From Glomus cerebriforme (lineage: Eukaryota; Glomeromycota; Glomeromycetes; Glomerales; Glomeraceae): a stretch of DNA of 64,000 nt. The stretch is from the NCBI GenBank assembly GCA_003550305.1, contig QKYT01000116.1, positions 99,069 to 163,068 of the forward strand. Reading direction: 5' to 3'. Positions 35,418 through 45,979 of the stretch are shown piece by piece. Every line of letters begins with the position of its first letter. The first letter of the stretch is position 1. Under the pieces are notes generated by a model. That model was given only the letters and a program-made list of their open reading frames with translations, did no database searches and was not told where the DNA came from. The position numbers and the translations under genes are program-made.

Positions 35418-36906
35418 TTAAGAATTTTCTTTTTGGGCATTTTTAATCCATTCGTCATGTCTTTTAACTAGTTCAGGAACTATTTTTGATTCAATTTCGA
35501 TATTATTATTTATTTCTTCTTCAGTTAATTGCATTTTAGGTTCAGAATCTTTTGTTATAAAAGTTACTTCCTGTTTTCTTGTTGTTAGAAGATTACCAAT
35601 AACAATTTGATGTCCATATTTTGTTAATGCTTGCCTTGATTTATCAACTAATAGAAAAGGATCTGTTTCTAACTGTATAATAAAAATGGATACATAAATA
35701 ATTAAAAAAAAAAATATTCAGAAATAAAATAATCATTTAAACTAACCTTAAAAGAAACAATAAATCCTTTTGGCGCCCAATTTGTGACTAATGGTTTTAA
35801 AAATTTCGGTACTTGATCCATTGTAAGGGTTAAACCACCATCTGCAGATTGAATCTTATGTTGAACCTATTCGATATTCAAGATTTTTAGTTATAACCAA
35901 GTTTATACAAATATTAGCTATTAAAAAATCTGTTACTTACCATCTTTTGAGATGGAATAAAAAAATCACTAACAGCAGCGGCAAGGTAATACATTGCATG
36001 TTCATTTAAATCCTTCATGATTTGCGTAACACTACGAAGAAGAAAAAGATAATCTGCTACAGTAACAAAACTAATTAATAAAAGTGCTCCTTCTTGTTTT
36101 ACCTAAAAATGTTAAATAAATTATTACCAATTATATTTACTATTAAAGTTATTATGTTAAAATAAAAAATAATCATTACTTACTTTTTGATATTTTTCCA
36201 ATATAGATTTCATTTTTGGAACATATTGTGAAATAACTGTTAATTTAAAAATAAAATTTAATTTTTTAAAAAATTTACATAATCTTAAAATCCGCATGAA
36301 AATTTTTTTTATCAATTACCTTCAATATGACCATCATTTTTTAATTCAATAAAATCAAGAAAACAATTTGTTGAATGAGTATAATGCCTACTATACGGTT
36401 GTAAACTAAATTGTCTATGCATAAATATTACTGCATAACCTATCTCAAGAAAATACGTATTGTTTAAATTTTTTGATTTTGTGTTAAAGAATAATATTTT
36501 AATTAAAAGATATAAAGTTTACAGAAATGAATTAAAAGGATATTCAGCTGAAGTAGCGCCTCGAGTTCCAGCACTAAAATTATCTAAAAATCTCACAGTA
36601 TTGTTTTCAAGCGGTACAGTAGTGCCTCCACTCTTTTTATTTATTTATTTTTTTTTTTTAAAACAAAATAAAATAAAATAAATAAATAGATATTCAATCA
36701 AAATTAAAATAAGTAAACTTCATTACCGTAATTAAAACAATTCTTCTACCGGCTTTATTATGCTTATTAACAAATTCTTTTACTTTCTTTTCATCCTCAG
36801 GTAAAGTACGTGGTGGTAAATTGGTTTGAAAATATGTATCAGGATTAATCACTTCACCTATACCAGAATCAAGCAAACCTTTAGAAAAAAAACTAGCGGT
36901 GGACAT
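35418..36906 (-). CDS. PPCS: Phosphopantothenate-cysteine ligase (PPCS/Cab2)
   Basis: The enzyme joins 4'-phosphopantothenate and cysteine in coenzyme A synthesis. The start is [15 protein letters not shown] (36906). Exon 1 runs to [13 protein letters not shown], and exon 2 begins [20 protein letters not shown] followed by [13 protein letters not shown], the nucleotide-binding motif of the eukaryotic enzymes. Later segments include [20 protein letters not shown], the central AAVSDFF-type region (antisense of about 35960), and a C-terminal [20 protein letters not shown]. The stop is at 35418. Gene size fits an approximately 310-aa protein with several introns. Eukaryotic PPCS is monofunctional, as here; no CoaC-type decarboxylase is fused. 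Confidence 0.92.
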
Positions 36907-37118
36907 ATTTATGTATAATAAAATAAATTAAAGAAATTGAAAAAAAAAATTTTTTTTTTACTGATAACAGATAATCAAATTTCACGTGATGTATAAAAGT
37001 TGAAGTCAAATTCAAAACATACTTTACAAAATTTGTTTACAAATGAAGAAAAAATATATATTAATAATGTTTAAACCTAATCTAATAATAATAAATATCC
37101 TTTTTTTATATGTAAGGA

Positions 37119-38649
37119 TCATTGAGCTGTTGAAGATTTTTTAAGTAAAATAAAGAACATTGGAGTAAAAATTTCCATTTCTCCGCCTTCAACTAAAGCA
37201 TCAGCAGTGTTATTAAGGAATGATGCGACATCAGTTGAACCAGGGGCAACAATATGGAGGCATTCAAGAATATAAACTAATTTATGAGTTGTCCTAAAAT
37301 AACTTAAATTAGAAACATTGTATCATAAATACATTTAAGAATCAAGGACAACAAATTTAAACCATACCATCTTCCTATGCGAGTCATCCTAAATCCATTC
37401 CAGGAAAAACTTCCTTTTAAAGTCAAATACCATGGATCATGACAATCTTTTAAAGTAGCCATATCTTCATACTCAAGCACTTCGAAGCCAACACTTTTCG
37501 CAGCTTCAAGAGCTTGTTCATAAGAACTCAATGATGGAATTGAATTACCCTCCTAATTTAAGATTAAGAAAATATACGATTTATATTTCATTTCAATTAT
37601 GTTTAAAAAGACGTTAATTGAATGAAAACCTCGATTCCGTGAATGATTCGTTTATGTTCAGGGTTATTTTCATCATATTTAGGTGTTGTAACCCATTCAT
37701 AAGTTGCAAAAAGACCTCCGGGTTTTAAAGCACGAAATACTTGACCATAAACCATTTCAAGTTTAGGAGAATGTACCGTAGCTTCAACCGCGTAAGCTGA
37801 ATCGAATTTACCATCCAGCTCACGTGGCATGTTCGTGAAGTCCCCCTAAAAACATCGATATTGAATTTAAATCAACTTTGAATAAAATAAAAATATATAG
37901 ATTTATTACTTTAACAAAGTCGGTTCTGCTTTCTATTCCAAGTTTCTTCGAATATGCTTTACATCTTTCAATTTGATAAGCATTATTATTAATTCCAGTT
38001 ACATGAGCGCCAGATAATCTAACAATTTCACGAAGTGGTCCACCAACGCCACAACCAACATCCTGAGCACGTGCAAACCGATCAAATTAGTGAAAGATCT
38101 TTTTGATAATGAAAAATTACAGGAATTGATTCAAGATTCAAAAAATTCTTTTAATCTTACTAAAGTCATATGTTTATCATTCAATCCCAATTTTAAAGAC
38201 AAATATTGCTCGTGACGTTTAATAGCTTGCTCAAAAGTATCGCCTTTATAGGTACGAGCAAAGTGAAAAGATTCACCCCATCCTATATATTTTATTATCA
38301 TTTATTAAAAAAAAAGTTAATATTCAATTCTTATAAATTCCCTTATACTCATAAAATACAAATACTTGCCATATTCATAAAAATCGGTAACAATGTCATA
38401 GAACGCGTTTGTCATTTTTTGAGCGTTTTCGCGTCTCAATTTGGTGGTTTCTTCTTGATTAGAAAAATCTTCCTTATCCTCTTTCCACATACCAGTATAA
38501 GTATTAACAGTACGTCTGTTCAATTGTCTATCTTTCCTATGGATTTTACTAATAAACCCATTAGTTTCATAGATAATTTCTCCATGTTGTTTAATGTCAC
38601 TTTCTGACACGTGTTCTTCAAAATTATTCGTTTCAGCAACTGGTGACAT
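37119..38649 (-). CDS. ERG6: Sterol 24-C-methyltransferase
   Basis: SAM-dependent methylation of the sterol side chain at C-24. The start is [17 protein letters not shown] (38649). Conserved blocks in order: [13 protein letters not shown] (region I), then [20 protein letters not shown] and [15 protein letters not shown] (SAM motif I). [38 protein letters not shown] and [14 protein letters not shown] follow, with a C-terminal sterol methyltransferase domain ending [12 protein letters not shown]. Exon 1 (38370-38649) ends at a GC donor (GGCAAGT), the second GC-AG intron in this window, and the frame across it is exact. Position and length agree with fungal ERG6. The enzyme marks plant/fungal type 24-alkylated sterol synthesis. 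Confidence 0.96.
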
Positions 38650-39074
38650 TTTTATCCAATATTAAACTGTTTATCATTAAATTCGTCACTAAATAAATTA
38701 TTTATATATATTATATATATATATAAAAAGGAAAGGAATAATAAAATGTCATATATACAATTTTTAAAAATAAAAAGAACCCGAACTTTTTAAAAAGAAA
38801 AAGGATTATGAATATCAAAATCTTGTCCTACGAAGAATATGAACACAACCGATCTCTGTATACTTTTACGACAATATTATAGGTTTACACGTTCACTTAC
38901 AGTAAAGCGAAAACTCTCATTTCGGATAAACTTTACTTAATAACAGATAAAGTTAAATCTTGTAATACCCTATAATTGAAGTACTAGATTTTTAATCCAA
39001 TGTGTTAGAAATTGTATTAAATTCATTAAGTTTTCCAATTTGATGATTTATTATTTTGTTTAAATATTTCTTGA
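38650..39074. other. Intergenic region between ERG6 and ALKBH1
   Basis: Contains the ERG6 promoter and the ALKBH1 3' end. There is an (AT)n stretch at about 38699-38724. No other feature is recognised. Confidence 0.3.
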
Positions 39075-40623
39075 TTAGAAGACTTGTCTAACATTAACGT
39101 TAATGCGAGTAGTAGACATAAAATCTCCATAAATTTTCCATTCGGGATCATCGTCATAGTTAGGTTCAAGATATCTTGGAAGGGTTCCTTCAAGAATTCG
39201 CGGAACACCTTAAATTAAATTTTTAAATTTAAAATATGAATATATATATATATATATATTTTTTTAAAAAAAAAAAAATTTAATTTACAAACCATGAAAA
39301 TTAGCCCTACAAGGACCACACATAACCGATATATCACCACTGCGCAAATATAACGCGATGGGTGCAATATCTCTAGTTATTCCCCCAATTAAGAAAATAC
39401 ATGTATGCCCAAAACTAATTTATTTAAAATAAAATATTATTATTAAATATTAAATATGATAAATACGCAAAAAACTCTCTCTTTTATATACCTAAAAGAA
39501 ATCAAGGGAGCTTCCATATTGAATTCACTTTTATCAACATGAGCCATTAAATTATCTTTAAGTTGATAATAATTTACAACACCAGCTTCAGGTTTCCATT
39601 TTTTATGATCATAATCATTAATAAAATATTGTTCACCATTGTTTTCGTTTTTTTCAATAAATTTAATTCCGTTAATCGATTTTATAACAAAAGTTGTTAG
39701 TAATTCAATATCCTTGGGAAATGAAAATCGTTTATCTAAATGATAAGTTTTTGTTGGCCAATGATATTGATAACCTAATGTAACCCATCTTAATTTTTTT
39801 ATTAACTGTGAAGGAGATAAAATTGGTACACCTGGTGATGGTAATGGTTCTGCTTTTTCTTCTACTTTTTCTTCTTTTTCTTTGTCTCGATTCTCCTTCT
39901 CGATTAACGATTTTTGAGAAATTTCTGTTTGAGGTAATTCTTGTTTAGCATCAGCTTCTTTTTCATATAATGAATCTTGTCCAATCACTGATGCTCTTAA
40001 TGGAATAACGTCATTTTCATTTAATTCACTATTAATTCCTTTTTCATACAAGTTCCATAAACCTTCTTTTGGTAAGATATAATGAGTATCAAGATTACTT
40101 TTATTCGGATATTTTGCAAAATCTTTTAAACATCTTTTTATTATATTTTTTTGTACTTTAGGTGTAAAAGGATTAGGAATAAATATAAATCCTAATAATA
40201 AAAAAAGTTATATTTATTTATATATTTTTTTTAATACAAAAAATGTTAAATTAAATTTTACTTACCTGGAATATCCTTAATTAAATAAGCAACCTTTCTT
40301 TCACCTTTAATAACATCTTCCCCTTCTTTTAGTTCATTATAATCACCAAATATATTTCCTTTTTCTTCACTTTCATCTTCTTTACCTAATTCAACTTTTA
40401 ATTCAATTTTCATAATTTTATTTTTAATTTCATCACTACATTGGTCTAAATTATAAAAATCTATTACATTATCAAAAGTTGGTGGTGGTAAACGTGATTT
40501 AAAATTTCTTTCAGCATCTCTAAATTGTGTTTGTGTTGAATGTGTAAAAGATTTTGATAGTGATTGTTTTTGTGCTAATTTTTGTTGCCTTTTAGATTTA
40601 TACTGCGTTTTTGAAGAGGTCAT
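39075..40623 (-). CDS. ALKBH1: AlkB-family 2-oxoglutarate/Fe(II) dioxygenase, ALKBH1 type
   Basis: The start is MTSSKTQYKSKRQQK (40623). The first exon ends at 40266, and a second exon of about 700 bp runs from near 40195 to 39491. Its reading includes FIFIPNPFTPKVQKNIIKRC, LRWVTLGYQYHWPTKTYH and NYYQLKDNLMAHVDKSEF with the iron-binding HxD. Later exons give SFGHTCIFLIGG, LRSGDISVMCGPCRANFHGV with the distal His, and RINVNVRQVF with the 2-oxoglutarate Arg. This order and the YHW and CGPCR..FHGVPRI wording match ALKBH1. ALKBH1 demethylates tRNA m1A and has been proposed to act on DNA N6-methyladenine. An extra Glu/Lys-rich insertion sits before the catalytic core (about 39830-39990). Confidence 0.93.
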
Positions 40624-41655
40624 CGTATTTTTATATTAAATATGGAGAGAAAAATATCAATTTTTTTTTTCGGGTGCATATTTTATATTATATTAGGTTA
40701 CACATGCAATCCGATGCAAAAATCTTGTACAACGAAAATTAGCTTTAAATAGAAAATATCAAATTACTGTAACAATTACAATTATAGGTTTGTTCAAGAT
40801 TAGTTAAGAAAAAATCAGTCGTCACGTTATATAAAGTATTTTTTTTTGAAAAATCCTTAGTAATCATATCGAAAAAATTATCCGGGCCTTGCTCTAATAT
40901 AAACGTGGCATTGTATATCTGTTATAAGTAAAGCTAAAATTTAAGGAATTTAATTATCTCTCAAATTTAAATTTCAGATATAGTAACAACACTGTAATAA
41001 CTAAATTCCAAAAAATATAATATTTGGTTAAGATTTTCTAATGTTTTAACTGTAATCATTTCGAAAAAACTTAATGTTTCATTTTCTTATTTCTTATGTC
41101 TTTATAATGAAAATTAGTAACTGATAAATAGCAATTAATAATAAATCCATTTGATCCATCTGATCTATTTATATTCACACGTCGGAGATTTGATAGATAC
41201 TTTAATGAATTAATTAAGCTACAAAGTGTTTTTAATGATACTTTTTTATATATGATATATGATATCATAGGCAAATTATTAATCACGATAATTTAATGCT
41301 ATCTTTGCAATCAACATAATAATCATTTGAGTTTCTCAAAGTCTACGCATGATCACCATCATAATCGTTTTTATCAATTTCTCATCATTCAACCATTTAA
41401 AAGAACATATGATCGTTTACAGTAAAATGTCATAAAGTTTACCAAATTACTATTAAATATTAAATTCAAATCAGTGAATAACTCCGCGATTGAATGGATA
41501 CAAATACGGTATTTCTCCTCTTAACTCTCAGTTTTTGAGAAATTCTTTCTCCTTATTTTACAGAAACTCCACGCTCAAATAATTTCTTTCTTGATGTTTC
41601 ACCGCTATATACTTGATTTCACTTTATAATTTAGACAACCCTTTTAATAACAAAT
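40624..41655. other. Intergenic region upstream of the Zn2Cys6 gene
   Basis: About 1 kb with no supported gene. The minus-strand ORF at 41071-41286 has no support. The last 150 bp are C/T-rich (CTCAGTTTTTGAG, TTCTTTCTCC) and probably hold the promoter and 5' UTR. Confidence 0.35.
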
Positions 41656-43619
41656 ATGTCTGTACCATCAGAAGGAAATAATTTACACGCTCTGGAAAAT
41701 CAACAACAGCAAAAAGAAATTTCTCAACAGCAAAGAACTGTAATTCAATCGCAACCTTCCCCTGCTGCGCCAATCGAAACAGATTTGGAGCAAGGAATTA
41801 CGTGTGCACCCGTTCCTACTTCTCTTACTGAAATTATACCTCAACCACCAAAACTAAAGAGAAAGCAAGTAAAGAACGCTTGTGGTAAGTAAAACTTTCT
41901 CCTAACTTTTTTTCACATAAATTTATTCACATATCAAGCTTTGTACAAATATAAAAAAAATTGTTATTAAAGTTCTAATCGTTATAACCGCATAAAATTT
42001 ATTGAATTTTTTTTTTTTTTGGAAATAAAAAAACATACAAATTTGTACTACTAAATTCCGACACCTCGGAATTTGACATTTTGTGTAACAATTTACATCA
42101 ATTTATTATTTATTTTTTTTTATATTATAGTCAACTGTCAAAAAGCGTGTAAGAAATGTGATGATGAAAGGCCTTGTCAACGTTGTATTAGATATGAACT
42201 CACTGAAACATGCAAAAATTCTATTCGAAAAGAGAGGAAAAAAGGTATCAAAAGAGGTCCATACAAACGTCGTACGCAACAAAAAGGTAAAAAAATCCTT
42301 ATATAAAAATTTCTTTAATTATAATATTAAATAAAAACGTTTGATTGTTAATAGATCAAGACAAAGCTTCTATTATTTCCATTCCTGTTCCTACCATTGT
42401 TCCCGTCTTTGATGGACAAATTAATGAACAGCACATTCCCATTAATTTTCCGATAATCCCGCAACAAATACTTGGAACACAGGGCGCTGATGGTGTTGGA
42501 AAATTTATAATCATTCCTCAGAATTCAGGAGGCACTTCATATTACATTCTTATGCCAGTTCAACAAAATCAACCTTTTAATTCTCCTACTAGTACTTGTG
42601 TTAGTAAAGCTTCACTTCCTGTATTAGTTCAAGATATACAAGTTGGGACCGAATCTGAACCTCAACCAGAAGCATCTCTTTCGGAAGAAGGCTCACAGAA
42701 CCCCAAATTAGATGCCGCGAGGGGAGGTCGTGAAACTACTCAAAATAAAGAAAAAGATGAAAAAAATGAATCGAATTTATCGGTTCTTTCTCTTGTATGC
42801 AGTGGTTTATTAGATCAAAACATCGTTTCTTATGAACAAGCAAACAAAGAAATAGCTGAAAATCGCTCTCAAAACGAGTTAAGTACAGCAAAACAAAACT
42901 CCAATGCACCTGTTGGCTGGAACCTAGTAAATAATGAAAAGCAACAAGTCGTTACTTCCGAGTTCAATAAAAAGAACTCAACATTTAATTCAGTTAAAAA
43001 TCAAGTTGCCAAAGAAAATTTGAATGAATCGCCAAAGGAGTGGAGCTTAACAAATATACTTGTTACACCTGGCGACAATCGAGTTACGGCTAAGAATACA
43101 ACACATGTAACACCCCAAGTTTGTAATGAGGACCATCAACCATCATTTGAACAACCTTCTATCGGGAATCCTTTGTTGTTTTCAATTCCCGCTAATACTT
43201 ATCCTGTTTCTCCAGCAGCTCAATATGTGCCAATAAAGCATGATTCTCGTATTTGCAATATGAAACGCACGAATCATCAATATGATGAATTTCAATTGTC
43301 CCAACATAATGCTTCATTCTCTCAAAATCAAATATCAATGCAACAACAATATTATGGAATATCCCCTTTCACATCTCATTCTGCTAAAAGTTCATCTAAC
43401 ACTTATATGTCACAAAATCAATCACCTTTCTATCAATTGAGATATAATAATCAGCAGCTGCCTCAGCAAATCACACCAACTTCTTTATCGTTTGCTTTTA
43501 GTCCTGGCATCAACACCTCGCAATCAGTAACTCGTGGTTATGCTAGCGTTTCTTCTTCACAAAATGGCTCGAATGCATCTTCTCAAGGTCTAAAAAGTTA
43601 TTCAAATTATCAGATGTAA
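41656..43619 (+). CDS. Fungal Zn2Cys6 (Gal4-type) transcription factor
   Basis: Three exons (41656-41884, 42131-42286, 42355-43619) give 549 aa. Residues about 70-125 carry the binuclear cluster: KNACVNCQKACKKCDDERPC then QRCIRYELTETC, followed by the basic RKERKKGIKRGPYKRR linker. The first intron splits the cluster. Upstream is Gln-rich. Downstream is a long Ser/Gln/Asn-rich region (activation-type) with a short hydrophobic helix (LSVLSLVCSGLLDQNIVSYEQA). No fungal middle-homology domain is evident. Such short-dimerisation factors with a GPYKRR tail are common in Mucoromycota; the target genes are unknown. Confidence 0.9.
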
Positions 43620-43959
43620 TAATTTTAATCTTACCATATCATGATAATGTGAAAAATTTTATAGCTGTTTGTTTTGGGCTTTTTTTGCAACTTCAAAATA
43701 TTATTACATATGTATCGTTTCTTTTTATGCGGAATTATTTTTGTATGCTTTAAATTGTATTTACGAATATTATTAAAGCAATTTGTTATCAAACTTATAA
43801 AGCACTGCGCCACATCGAATTAATTAAACCATATTGGCGTAAATATACAGTATATGCAATTATTTATTTATATAAATAGTTGATCGCAAACTTTTTTTCC
43901 ATCTAGGGATCAAAAACACAATATTTTCATTATTTCGTTTGTCAATTGTTTTTATTAAA
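43620..43959. other. Spacer between Zn2Cys6 gene and the small gene
   Basis: AT-rich 3'/5' spacer. The minus-strand ORF at 43631-43813 is not supported. Confidence 0.3.
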
Positions 43960-44285
43960 ATGACATCTTCCTCCGAAAAATCTCTTGAAATTGAATCTAC
44001 AAACTCTCCAAATAAACGCCAATTTCAGAAACGTCCACACAGATGTTACAATCATTTACATGATGTTCTAATTGGTCTTCAATCAAATCCATTGTATTTT
44101 CGGGAACCTTTTACTTTATTTTGGAAATGTCTCAAAAGCAAAGAAGGGTATGCACTCAATTAAGCTAATCTTAAATATTTCTTCTTACAAACCAATAAGA
44201 ACAACCTTTTCTTGGATAAATTTCATGAACTATTAATATTACAATCTTTAGAAAAGAACCACCTCGTTATCGGCCGAATGAATGA
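43960..44285 (+). CDS. Small basic protein, about 73 aa, unrecognised
   Basis: Two exons (43960-44147 and 44252-44285) form an exact frame. The start MTSSSEKSLEIES leads to KRPHRCYNHLHDVLIGLQSN, LYFREPFTLFWKCLKSKEG and, across the intron, KEPPRYRPNE then TGA. Without the splice the ORF would end in ALN at 44163. There is no signal peptide; a mildly hydrophobic central helix is present. I do not recognise the family. Confidence is limited by its size. Confidence 0.45.
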
Positions 44286-45979
44286 ATCACAATCGACGAA
44301 CAATTGAAAATACTTTCTTTTAAAACATTTAAGAGGACAAAAAATTAACAATAGGTTTTTTTTTTATAGTTTAGACACAAATCGCCCAATATGAAGGATA
44401 CTACTTAATAATGTAATAGCACGCATTATTTCATCATATAACATTCATTATCTGATGCATGTACGTTATGATTATGCTATTAAGAGCAGGATTCTATTGA
44501 ACTGTTCGAATAAAAGGATAAATCTAACATATAATCTTATGAAAAGAAAGATTAAAAAGGATAATTTTTTTTTGTGGGAAAAGAGAATTTAAAAATGAAA
44601 ATTATTCTGGGGCAAGAATCTTTAATTTAAAAAATTTTTTTTAATAGTGGGGTGAGAAGCAAACTTCTTTTGATAATGTATGCAAAAATGTATGAAAGTA
44701 AATTTTTTTTATATACGTCTATTCCGAATTCGTATTCTTTCAATTGAAAAAAAGATGCATGCAATAGGCAAAATTTGAGATAGATAAGCGTATTTTTTTT
44801 TTAAACAGACGAAGTTTAATTCTCTTTTGAATTTTTTGGAAATGGGACCCGAAAAGAGGATAAAGGTTTCTTTGTGTTTGATTGACACGTGCATATATGC
44901 ACTATATGCACTGTGATCCTTTCGGGATTTATCCACTCTCAGGAGTCTCTCAGGCTGGTAATTGCTTGTGGCTTGAGAAGTTGAACTAACCAAAATTTTC
45001 AACGGTTAGTCACATGATTATGTAGGATCTCAATGAAATATGTTTCAAAATTGAAAATTTGGTATTTATAAAACCTTTTCCGTTACAATGAGACCTTTCT
45101 TTATCTCCTCTTAAAGCGAAACCTTAAACGGAATTTTCAACAGGGAAGCTATTTATAACCGGATTATCAAATAAAAACAAATCTTAAACTTTTACTAAGC
45201 TATAATAATTTACAATTCCACCTAAATCAAGTTGTATTCAATTAACTCATATGTCACGAATTTTTTTGTGAATCATAATTTTACAATATAATTTGTCGTT
45301 TGATACAAAAATTCAAGTAATAGGTGATTATTTTTTTTTTTTTTTACTCCTTTAACTAAATCCGGTTTTTAGTATCTCCTGAATTTATTTTATTTTAATA
45401 AAAAAAAATTTTTTTTTTATGCTTTTTTATTTATTTGTTCGAGTAATATATACAACAAAATATTATCCCAATTCCCCACAATAATATATAAAAATTTTCG
45501 GCACCTGTTCTTTTTTTTTTTTCCTACAAGGACAATTTTTTTTTGCTTTAAAATATAATATAACCAACTTCATAAAAAAAAATTTTTTTTTTTTACACAA
45601 TAAAGAAAGAATCGAAAGTAAATCTATTATCATTTTTTTTTTTTCTTGAAAGTCCTACAATCATTGTGTATCACGACTTTCTACTTTTGCCGTCTAAACT
45701 GCTAAGCCATTCTCATACTCCCACCTCTTATTCGGACTATATATAGCAGTGGTCTGTCTATTTTTTTTTTTTTTTCTTAGCTTTGTTCACCGAACAATTT
45801 GAACAAATTGAAAGAATTCTTGGCTGTGGTCTTTAAGCCAATTCCCCTACCCCTTTGCAACGGCTTAGGGTTATTTCCAAATTAAACCTCGTTTATTGAT
45901 GCAGTAGTTTACACTTGTAAACTCCTAAAAATTTTACGAAATAATTTGGGTTTTATAACCTTTTATAATTATTAATATA
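44286..45979. other. Long upstream region with many T and A runs
   Basis: About 1.7 kb with no supported gene. It contains many short homopolymers between 45330 and 45770. A CACGTG E-box lies near 44887, followed by two ATATGCACT repeats (about 44894-44910). C/T-rich tracts close to the downstream ATG suggest a long 5' leader for the 918-aa gene. Confidence 0.4.

Noticed and set aside
36460..36681. Plus-strand [18 protein letters not shown]...
   Set aside because: Antisense of the PPCS exon with [15 protein letters not shown].
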